Source: DASSFG01 sp035547915
Lineage (GTDB): Bacteria; Planctomycetota; Planctomycetia; Pirellulales; JAICIG01
Length of the DNA: 7,295 nt
Reading direction: 5' to 3'
Assembly (NCBI GenBank): GCA_035547915.1
Contig: DASZTS010000127.1
Location: forward strand, 1-7,295
Position 1 is the stretch's first letter; every line of letters starts with the position of its first letter. The position numbers and the translations under genes were made by a program. The notes beneath the pieces are model-generated. The model was not told where the DNA came from and made no database searches. It was given only the letters and a program-made list of their open reading frames with translations. Positions 1 to 4,895 of the stretch are shown one piece after another.

Positions 1-908
1 CCGTTATCAACTGACGCAACTGGGCAGAACAACAATTGCGGCCTTCCTCGCCGCTCGCGAAGCGGACACTGCAAAACTAAACCAAGCGGCATGAGAAAAT
101 CTGCGCACGACGCGCGGAAGCCTGGGATTATTGTCAAAGAGCCGATGCCTGCTTCGATGGCGCCATTATACTCTGGCGTATGCGGCGGCGAGAACAACAA
201 ATTCACGCCGAACGGGCGCAAGAAGCTCGCTGTGTCCTCGGCAATGAACGCAGAACCGTTATCCGTTTTCAGCACCAGCGGCGCCTCATGCGTCGCCAGG
301 AGTGAACGCAGCGCCTGGATCGCCTCGTCGGCCGACGGCGTGCGCACGGGCAACCAGAGAAGTTGATAGCTGCTGGCCAGGTCGCGCACCGCCAAGAGGT
401 AGGGATAGATCCCGTCGATGGGGCGCGGGGCTTCGCTGAAGTCCATGGCCCAGACGGTGCCGGGCGTGGTCCAGCGCAGAGAGTGCGGCGCGTGCGTGTG
501 GCGGATGCGCCAGACGCGGCGGTAGCGGCGCAAGAGATCGTCGAGCTCGGCGCGCGGCATGAGCGGGAAGCACGCGCGCAGGGTGGCGACGCTGGTAGCG
601 GGACCGAGTTCGTTCAGGACGTCGAGAACCTCGGTGCGCTCTTTTAATGATGAACGCATGGTTGGGCGGCCGAGGAGGTGGATGCGTGGCGACTCGATGT
701 GGAACCATTCGCGCAGGGTGCGCGGCGACAGGTGCAGGAGGTTGGCGGTCTGCGGCAAGGAGAAGCCGAACTGGGCGGTCCAGCGCGTGAGTTCGATGAC
801 GTTGGTGCGCAGGATGGACTCGCGTTCGCGGGCCAGGCGTTGGCGGGCGTAGCCGCGTCGGTTGCTGGGCGGGTCGTGGGGATGAACGAGCTGGTGCAAG
901 CGTTTCAC
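1..908 (-). CDS. DDE2: second integrase-core (rve) transposase, 3' end lost and replaced by unrelated sequence
   Basis: This is a DDE-type transposase expected to catalyse strand cutting and transfer at element ends. Starting from GTG at 908, a helix-turn-helix-like part (about residues 36-70, including SPRTLREWF) is followed by an integrase catalytic core: D156 in WAMDFSE, D216 in KTDNGSAF and E252 in YNGAIEAGIGSL. D216 and E252 have 35 residues between them, the classic D-D(35)-E spacing. After L258 (about 135) the protein no longer looks like a transposase. The frame stays open to the window edge, but the tail is antisense to another gene's end, so the C-terminal part is missing and the protein is probably inactive. 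The GTG overlaps the HTH2 stop as GTGA, and the frame is also open upstream to an A9 run, so it may be made as a fusion with HTH2. It differs clearly from DDE1. Confidence 0.78.
   Translation of the reverse strand, partial: MKRLHQLVHPHDPPSNRRGYARQRLARERESILRTNVIELTRWTAQFGFSLPQTANLLHLSPRTLREWFHIESPRIHLLGRPTMRSSLKERTEVLDVLNELGPATSVATLRACFPLMPRAELDDLLRRYRRVWRIRHTHAPHSLRWTTPGTVWAMDFSEAPRPIDGIYPYLLAVRDLASSYQLLWLPVRTPSADEAIQALRSLLATHEAPLVLKTDNGSAFIAEDTASFLRPFGVNLLFSPPHTPEYNGAIEAGIGSLTIIPGFRASCADFLMPLGLVLQCPLRERRGRPQLLFCPVASVDN
2..94 (+). CDS. 3' end of an unidentified gene (last 30 codons)
   Basis: An open frame enters from the left edge and ends at a TGA at 92-94. The visible tail begins RYQLTQLGRTTIAAFLAARE and ends with KLNQAA. 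The YxLTxLGR pattern followed by an amphipathic, Ala-rich helix resembles the last strand and helix of winged-helix proteins, and similar tails occur at the ends of uncharacterised proteins; that resemblance is from memory, so no function is assigned. The frame lies on the opposite strand to the element genes and stops about 40 bases before recognisable transposase sequence begins at about 135. It therefore probably belongs to the DNA or older element that the truncated left side now abuts. The minus strand is also open here, as a chimeric extension of DDE2, but that extension does not look like protein. Confidence 0.4.
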   Translation, partial: RYQLTQLGRTTIAAFLAAREADTAKLNQAA

Positions 909-1342
909 GTGTTCTTCTTCCTGCCACGGGGTCGGCGTTTCGGTGGCGGCGGCGCAGTCGTTTTTTTTTCCGACGCGTCGGGCGGTTGGTGTTTCACCTC
1001 GGGCATGATCACGGCGATCTCGGCGCGGGCCTTGGCGGTGCGCAGCTCGACCTCCTGATCCGCGAGTTTCTGTTGCAGCGCGACGACCTGCTCCTCCGCA
1101 GGCGTCGGCGTATGTGCGGGGCGGCCGGCCTGGCCGGGTTCGAGCGCCTTGACCGCAGCGGTCATCATCTCCTCGCGCAACTGATGGAAGCGTTGCTCGC
1201 AGATGCCGAGTCGCGCGCAGGCTTCCTTCAGGCGGCAAGCGCCGGTCATGGTCTCCAGGATGATCTTCACGCGCTCCTTGGCGACATCCGAACCTTGCAG
1301 CTTGTCGGCATACTCCGGCCCCACGGGGCGTCGTCCACGCAT
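905..1342 (-). CDS. HTH2: small helix-turn-helix accessory protein of the element (OrfA-like)
   Basis: A 145-residue protein, probably DNA-binding. A helix-turn-helix region (about residues 36-57, with LKEACARLGICEQRFHQLRE) is followed by a probable coiled coil (about 82-110) and a Pro-rich, very basic tail (KRRPRGRKKNT). Residues 21-74 align without gaps with residues 25-78 of HTH1 with 17 identities, so the two are related. ATG at 1342 is chosen because GGAGGAT lies 6 bases upstream; the longer form from ATG at 1387 would run through a strong hairpin and has a poor ribosome site. The stop overlaps the DDE2 GTG as GTGA. Codons 125-127 lie in an A9 run where a -1 slip leads into the DDE2 frame, so this gene may work as an OrfA, alone as a regulator or fused as the DNA-binding part of the transposase. 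That role is inferred. Confidence 0.75.
   Translation of the reverse strand: MRGRRPVGPEYADKLQGSDVAKERVKIILETMTGACRLKEACARLGICEQRFHQLREEMMTAAVKALEPGQAGRPAHTPTPAEEQVVALQQKLADQEVELRTAKARAEIAVIMPEVKHQPPDASEKKTTAPPPPKRRPRGRKKNT
961..969 (-). promoter_or_regulatory. A9 slippery run: candidate -1 frameshift or transcript-slippage site joining HTH2 to DDE2
   Basis: On the coding strand HTH2 reads GAA AAA AAA ACG, a run of nine A that contains the A AAA AAA slippery heptamer in the right phase. A -1 shift enters the DDE2 frame, which has no stop between the run and the DDE2 GTG at 908 and encodes a linker ending TPWQEEEHVKR. Many insertion sequences make their transposase by such an OrfA-OrfB fusion, by ribosomal -1 shifting or RNA polymerase slippage. 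I see no clear downstream pseudoknot or upstream Shine-Dalgarno stimulator, so the mechanism is open. Confidence 0.55.
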
Positions 1343-1348
1343 GAGCGG

Positions 1349-1355
1349 ATCCTCC
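1349..1355 (-). promoter_or_regulatory. Ribosome-binding site deciding the HTH2 start
   Basis: GGAGGAT on the coding strand sits 6 bases before ATG 1342. It favours this start over the in-frame ATGs at 1357 and 1387. Confidence 0.65.
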
Positions 1356-1358
1356 ATG

Positions 1359-1402
1359 ATCGTGCGTGGGATGCGCGGGAAGCGCATCCCACGTGGTACG
1401 AT
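1359..1402 (-). repeat. Strong hairpin between HTH1 and HTH2
   Basis: A perfect 12-bp inverted repeat (1365-1376 with 1382-1393, arm CGTGGGATGCGC) encloses a 5-base loop. An outer 5-bp stem (1359-1363 with 1398-1402) continues it past a small bulge. It fills the space between the HTH1 stop at 1410 and the HTH2 ribosome site. It has no U-tract on the coding strand, so it is not a standard terminator. It may set mRNA stability, partial termination or coupling between the two HTH genes. Confidence 0.7.
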
Positions 1403-1409
1403 ATTACAC

Positions 1410-1901
1410 CTATACGCCAGCCGATGCCGTCTGAGGCTCCGGCGACGGCGTCGCTTCCTCGCGCAAGCGCTCGACCACGCTCAAGGCGCGGGCGACGCGG
1501 CGCTTGCGAGGCTTCTTGCCGCCCTTCGTCGTTGCGGTCGGCGCGGGCGGCGACAAGCCCACGGTGCGCTGCGCCGCGCGGGCCAGCGTCTGGTTCCGCG
1601 TCAGCTCACGCTGCAGGCGCTGATTCTCCTTGACCAGCGTTTCCACCTCGGTTTTTACCGTGCGGACGCGACCTTTCGGCCTCGGCTCACAGGCCTCCAA
1701 CAGGCCGCGCAGCGCCTGCGCTTCGAGCTGATAGTAACGCGGCACCGACACCTCCAACGCCTGCGCCGCCTCGGTCGGCGTGCGTGCGCCGGCCAGCACT
1801 TCCAGGACCGCCGCCGCCAGACGTTTGGCCTGCGCGCCGCGATCTTTCAACAGATCCGCACCGCCGGTCTGATGACGCCGGCGCGACTTCGCAACGCTCA
1901 T
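1410..1901 (-). CDS. HTH1: small helix-turn-helix and coiled-coil accessory protein of the element
   Basis: A 163-residue protein, probably DNA-binding. A basic start (SRRRH) leads into a helix-turn-helix region (about residues 42-62, with PTEAAQALEVSVPRYYQLE), then a conserved-looking CEPRPKGR segment, a coiled coil (about 82-110, with ETLVKENQRLQRELTR) and a Lys/Arg-rich patch (KKPRKRR) before an acidic to neutral tail. Its ATG overlaps the DDE1 stop as ATGA and follows an excellent ribosome site, so it is translated with DDE1 and possibly at a higher rate. It is related to HTH2 across 54 residues. No catalytic motif is seen. A role in binding element ends or in assembling or regulating the transposase is plausible from context, but unproven. 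Confidence 0.78.
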   Translation of the reverse strand: MSVAKSRRRHQTGGADLLKDRGAQAKRLAAAVLEVLAGARTPTEAAQALEVSVPRYYQLEAQALRGLLEACEPRPKGRVRTVKTEVETLVKENQRLQRELTRNQTLARAAQRTVGLSPPAPTATTKGGKKPRKRRVARALSVVERLREEATPSPEPQTASAGV

Positions 1902-3430
1902 GCGTCACCTCCTTGTGCCGTCGGTGGCCAGCATTCGTCCAGCTCCGACACGCCGGGCGGCAGCGGCTCCGCGTTCGCTTCGTCCGTGCCCAACCCGACC
2001 ACTTCTCCCATCGGACACACCGGCATCGGCAGTTGCGCGGCTGGCGTCTCCGGCGCCGGTGCCGGCGGCACCAGATCGATCTCCTGTCGCGCTCCTTCGG
2101 GGTGCGTCAGGATCACGCGCTCACCTTCCGCGTGCACGCTGAACGCCTTGCCTCCCACCTGGCCTGTCAGATAGAACGGCGCCTTCGGCACACCATTCCG
2201 CGCCAGCTCCAACGCATTCGCCGACACGCGTGCTTGCAGCGTTCGCTTCACCTCCTCCGCAGCGCCGAAGAACCGATCCGCCGGCGTCGAGCCATCAATG
2301 CCTTGATGGCAGCGCTGGAAGTTGTAATGGTCGATGAAGAGTCCGATGCGCTTCTGCGCATCGCCCAGGTCGATGAACACCGCGCTCTCCAGACACTCGC
2401 GCCACAGCGTCCCCCAGAAGCGTTCGACCTTGCCCAGCGTCTGCGGCCGCCGCGGCCGGGCCACGACCTGCTTGATGCCACGCTTCTCGAGCTCCTTCGT
2501 GAACGCACTCTTGCCACGCCAGGTCACATACTGCGAACCGTTGTCGGTCAGGATCTCTTCGGGTGTGCCATGCGAGGCGATCGCCGAACGCAACACCTCG
2601 AGCACCAACGCCGACGACTGACTCGCATGCAAACCGTAGCTGACGATGAATCGGCTGTGGTCGTCCATGAAGGCGACCAGATAGACCCGTCGATTTTGAC
2701 GTTTCAGGACAAACGTGAACAGATCAGTTTGCCAAAGTTGATTGGCCCGAGCCCTCTCGAAGAAGCGCACCTTGTCCGGATGCGGCCGGGTCGGCACCTC
2801 CTCCATCTGATAGCCGGCTTCGTGCAACACCTGGGCGACGGCCGACGCGCTCGCGGGCAGAGCCGGGCCGCGCGTGAGCATGTCGCTGATCTTCTGGCAA
2901 CCCCACTTCGGGTTCGACTGCTTCAGCATCAAGATGGTCCGCTTGGTCAACTCCGGCAACCGACTGCCGCGCGGCCCGCCCTTGGGTTGGTCCATCAACC
3001 CCGCCGGCCCCAACGTGTCGAACTTCTTCTTCCAGACATACAGCGAGTGCTTCGACACGCCGACGAGGCCCGCAAAATCGCCCGCCGGCAAACCGCTACG
3101 CTGCCAGGTATCCAACAACAGCAAACGCTGTTCGGCACTCAGGGCGGGCGTCGGCGTCGCGTCCTTCTTCACGAGACGACGTCCGCGCCCACGCCCCACG
3201 AGCTTCGGCCGCGATGTCAGGAACTCATCGGTGTCGGGTGTCGGCGTCTCGTCGGGACCGGGGACCGGAGCCGCCGCGGTGGTGGGGCGTGCTCCGCTCC
3301 GTTCGCCTTCGCTGCGCTCCGGCTCACTGCGCTGCGCACGCCCCACCACCGCACCCCCGGGCTGCTGAGCGACTCCCGGCGCGCTCTCCTCCTCCGGACC
3401 GTGGACCTGATCGTTAATCGAATCGGACAT
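1898..3430 (-). CDS. DDE1: IS481-like integrase-core (rve) transposase
   Basis: A 510-residue DDE transposase. A disordered, Pro/Glu/Arg-rich start (1-90) precedes a helix-turn-helix (about 98-145, with VGVSKHSLYVWKKKF), a second winged-helix-like segment (about 160-206, with PKWGCQKISDML), the catalytic core (about 228-340) and a beta-rich C-terminal part (about 405-452, with FYLTGQVGGKAFSVHAEGER). Catalytic residues are D236 (WQTDLF), D296 (LTDNGSQY) and E336 (GKVERFWGTLW). The last two have 39 residues between them, about four more than the canonical 35, because of an extra WRGK-like stretch. The start has GGGAGGA four bases upstream. The frame is intact and no catalytic residue is missing. 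Residues 27-52 are encoded by a palindromic insertion-like segment. It is longer than typical IS481 transposases (about 300-400 residues) at both ends. Confidence 0.92.
   Translation of the reverse strand: MSDSINDQVHGPEEESAPGVAQQPGGAVVGRAQRSEPERSEGERSGARPTTAAAPVPGPDETPTPDTDEFLTSRPKLVGRGRGRRLVKKDATPTPALSAEQRLLLLDTWQRSGLPAGDFAGLVGVSKHSLYVWKKKFDTLGPAGLMDQPKGGPRGSRLPELTKRTILMLKQSNPKWGCQKISDMLTRGPALPASASAVAQVLHEAGYQMEEVPTRPHPDKVRFFERARANQLWQTDLFTFVLKRQNRRVYLVAFMDDHSRFIVSYGLHASQSSALVLEVLRSAIASHGTPEEILTDNGSQYVTWRGKSAFTKELEKRGIKQVVARPRRPQTLGKVERFWGTLWRECLESAVFIDLGDAQKRIGLFIDHYNFQRCHQGIDGSTPADRFFGAAEEVKRTLQARVSANALELARNGVPKAPFYLTGQVGGKAFSVHAEGERVILTHPEGARQEIDLVPPAPAPETPAAQLPMPVCPMGEVVGLGTDEANAEPLPPGVSELDECWPPTAQGGDA
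1905..1914 (-). promoter_or_regulatory. Perfect Shine-Dalgarno for HTH1 inside the DDE1 3' end
   Basis: AAGGAGGTGA on the coding strand is fully complementary to the usual 3' end of bacterial 16S rRNA and lies 3 bases before the HTH1 ATG. It is built from the last DDE1 codons. It suggests that HTH1 is initiated efficiently in its own right, not only by termination-reinitiation. Confidence 0.75.
3276..3352. repeat. Palindromic segment inside the DDE1 N-terminal coding region
   Basis: Perfect 17-bp inverted repeats (3276-3292 and 3336-3352, arm GCGGTGGTGGGGCGTGC) flank a 43-base loop of GCTCC/GCTGC-rich sequence. It lies inside DDE1 and encodes a low-complexity stretch containing RSEPERSEGERSG. 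It looks like a small palindromic repeat tolerated in a disordered region. Chance from GC-rich coding sequence is unlikely for a 17-bp perfect arm, but a repeat family cannot be shown from one copy. Confidence 0.7.
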
Positions 3431-3434
3431 GCAT

Positions 3435-3474
3435 TCCTCCCTCTCTACGGGGCAACGCCCCGCACCTGGGAGGA
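3435..3474 (-). promoter_or_regulatory. Leader hairpin that can mask the DDE1 ribosome-binding site
   Basis: On the coding strand TCCTCCC (3474-3468) can pair with GGGAGGA (3441-3435), the DDE1 Shine-Dalgarno. Between them a CGGGGC/GCCCCG stem (3462-3457 with 3453-3448) with a 3-base loop would nucleate the fold. The structure would hold down transposase translation, as leader structures do in other insertion sequences. Confidence 0.5.
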
Positions 3475-3483
3475 GGGATTTGC

Positions 3484-3512
3484 TCTAACCGTTTAAACCG
3501 CTAAAATGGCAA
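3484..3512 (-). promoter_or_regulatory. Weak candidate promoter for the element operon
   Basis: On the coding strand TTGCCA (3512-3507) is close to a -35 box and is followed 17 bases later by GTTAGA (3489-3484), a poor -10 match. It is the best pairing I see in the 100 bases between the right tip and DDE1. The short palindrome GTTTAAAC lies between the boxes. Confidence 0.2.
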
Positions 3513-4046
3513 ACATTTCGGAAAGGGGGACAGCAACGCACGCTCGTAGGAAGCGATCGCGTCCGCAATCTGACCTTGATCCGCCTGCGCGACGCCGAGA
3601 TTGAAATAGGCTTCGGCGTAGTCGGGTTGCAGCCTGACTGCTTCCCTGTAGCACGCCAGGCCTTCCTCTCGCCTTCCGAGCTGGGTCAGCGCCACCCCAA
3701 GATTGTTGTGGGCCTTGGCAAAGTCGGGCCGTACCTCGATGGACTTGCGGAAATGCGTCACGGCGTCATTAACTCGATCAAGGCGCGCCAAGGCGATACC
3801 AAGCTGCGTATGAGCGTCTGCATTATGGGGAGACAATGCCAGGACACGCCGAAATGCATCTGTAGCTGCGTCAAATTTATTTTGTGCGATGCAAACCAGG
3901 CCAAGATGATGCCAGGCGTTTCCATGATTTGGATCCGCTTCCAGCGCCCGGCGATATAAAATCTCCGCTTCGGCGAAGCGATGTAATTGGTGATGCTTTT
4001 GGGCCTCTATGAATATTTCCGCAGTTGAGGCAATTGTCGGTTGCAT
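3501..4046 (-). pseudogene. TPR protein, 5' part of a probable TPR-glycosyltransferase gene, cut by the element
   Basis: Residues 9-171 form five tetratricopeptide repeats of the classic 34-residue type (for example ADAHTQLGIALARLDRVNDA and PDYAEAYFNLGVAQADQGQI). Such repeats mediate protein contacts and in many bacteria form the N-terminal part of long proteins ending in a glycosyltransferase domain. Here the fifth repeat breaks off at SYERALL, and the last nine codons plus the stop come from the element tip beginning at about 3532, so the downstream domain is lost. ATG at 4046 is chosen for GAGGA just upstream; ATG at 4058 is an alternative. The frame stays open further upstream to 4415, but that sequence is antisense to a methyltransferase and has no TPR character. 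The gene diverges from that methyltransferase. The continuation is not at the other end of the element in this window. Confidence 0.8.
3525..3532 (-). repeat. Presumed right terminal tip of the element
   Basis: Read inward on the coding strand the element begins TGTCCCCCTTTCC. The position is fixed by the loss of TPR sequence at the same point. No inverted copy is seen near the left side, in agreement with truncation there. Confidence 0.5.
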
Positions 4047-4172
4047 GTGAATCCTCATTGGCCTAGGCGGACAGGGCTGGCTGCACTCGGAGATGATCAT
4101 GCCAGGAGGGGCGGATTTCGTCCCGATCCCGGTTACCGAAACCAGTGACATGATCGCCGATGGCATGGCCGG

Positions 4173-4199
4173 TTGCAAGGTCCGAGAACGAAATATTGT
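4173..4199 (+). promoter_or_regulatory. Weak candidate promoter for the 4236 methyltransferase
   Basis: TTGCAA (4173-4178) and TATTGT (4194-4199) lie 15 bases apart, shorter than the preferred 17, in the 189-base divergent gap between the TPR gene and the methyltransferase. The gap also holds a 7-bp inverted repeat (GATCATG at 4095-4101, CATGATC at 4149-4155) and nothing stronger. Confidence 0.2.
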
Positions 4200-4235
4200 C
4201 GCCGACAGTTTCGCACAACCAGAAGGAGTCAACCT

Positions 4236-4895
4236 ATGCCAGCCAGCATTGAGCGATTTCAAGCGGTACTGACGCTCCTCCGGCTTGTTGACAAGAACCT
4301 GCTTCTCAACCGAGAGTTCCTGGTATCTATCATCCGTGCTGCTGGTATCCACCCCTTCGGCCCCTACGATCCCTTCGCGCAGGAGGGTGGCCTCATGCTG
4401 CAAGACCCCCATCAATTCGCCGACGCCTTGATAACGCTATCGCGATATCGGTGCAACAGGCTCATCGAAGTCGGCACCTGGGCCGGCCATACCGGGTGCT
4501 TTTTGACGGCGTTCTTGCAGCGCTATAATCCGGAAGTGCAGACGCTCTGCGTTGACGTTCTTGACGTCGCCCGGAACTCGTTTGGCCTACCCATCACTTT
4601 TCTCGTCGGCACATCGGATATAGCCCGTGACCTGCAGTTTGATTTGGCCTTCATCGACGGCGATCATACCTTCCCCTGGATCGAGCGGGACTATCAAAAT
4701 GTGGGAGCCCGTTCGCCCGTTTGCGTTTTCCATGACATCGATAACGCGGACTTTGACATGCTGGATCCAGGTAGATTCTGGGAAGACCTCAAACAAAGGG
4801 AACCAGGCAGCGAGTTCTTCGAATTCAAGTATCCCGGAAAGCACTTCATGGGCATCGGCGTTCGTATCAAGCCTACGGTGGCCGTTCATCGTTAG
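4236..4895 (+). CDS. Class I SAM-dependent methyltransferase (Methyltransf_24-like)
   Basis: A 219-residue soluble protein expected to move a methyl group from S-adenosylmethionine to a small molecule or sugar. Motif I is LIEVGTWAGHTG (about residues 76-87). The acidic strand-4 motif FIDGDHTF (139-146) carries the DGDH signature of the Methyltransf_24 / cephalosporin-hydroxylase-like group, and FHDIDN (165-170) follows. ATG at 4236 is chosen for the AGAAGGAG site seven bases upstream; an in-frame ATG at 4173 has no such site. It is the only plus-strand gene of the cluster. It diverges from the TPR gene, and its stop overlaps the stop of the convergent GT4 gene by four bases. A role in methylating a glycan made by its neighbours is inferred; the substrate is unknown. 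Confidence 0.87.
   Translation: MPASIERFQAVLTLLRLVDKNLLLNREFLVSIIRAAGIHPFGPYDPFAQEGGLMLQDPHQFADALITLSRYRCNRLIEVGTWAGHTGCFLTAFLQRYNPEVQTLCVDVLDVARNSFGLPITFLVGTSDIARDLQFDLAFIDGDHTFPWIERDYQNVGARSPVCVFHDIDNADFDMLDPGRFWEDLKQREPGSEFFEFKYPGKHFMGIGVRIKPTVAVHR

Larger units (their letters stand above)
135..3532 (-). mobile_element. Transposable element with two DDE transposases and two HTH proteins; left end truncated
   Basis: Four minus-strand genes lie head to tail in the order DDE1, HTH1, HTH2, DDE2 with overlaps or a short gap, and they fill almost the whole segment. The right tip is placed at 3532, where the TPR reading frame stops matching TPR sequence and a TGTCCCCC tip begins (read inward on the minus strand); TGT/ACA tips are common in DDE elements. 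No matching tip is seen on the left: DDE2 similarity stops at about 135, just after its third catalytic residue, so the left part is probably deleted. There is no AAA+ ATPase gene of the kind carried by Tn7-like, Tn5053-like or IS21 elements. DDE1 places it near IS481-type elements, but I cannot match the whole layout to a named family. Confidence 0.72.

Noticed and set aside
16..20. GCAAC at 16-20 as a target-site duplicate of GCAAC at 3533-3537
   Set aside because: The base order after it (TGGGCAG) does not resemble the TGTCCCCC tip, and it falls inside the other gene's coding end. A five-base match is expected by chance.
131..140. TTGTCAAAGA at the left junction as the missing terminal repeat
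   Set aside because: Only the TGTC start agrees with the right tip, and the position is inside or directly at the DDE2 catalytic region, so it is not a natural end.
286..927. Long minus-strand frame of 213 codons, rich in Arg, Pro and His
   Set aside because: It overlaps DDE2 in a different frame. Its composition is that of an out-of-frame GC-rich read and it has no motif, while the DDE2 frame has a full catalytic triad.
1203..2174. Long plus-strand open frame over HTH1 and HTH2
   Set aside because: It is antisense to HTH1, HTH2 and the DDE1 end, low in complexity with Arg/Ala/Leu bias, and spans the gene overlaps without any domain.
1784..3496. 570-codon plus-strand open frame
   Set aside because: It is the mirror of DDE1, whose catalytic motifs and ribosome site are clear. 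The antisense frame is open because of high GC at third positions.
4047..4415. Upstream in-frame extension of the TPR gene
   Set aside because: It is antisense to the methyltransferase start and has no TPR pattern, while ATG 4046 has a ribosome site and leads straight into the repeats.
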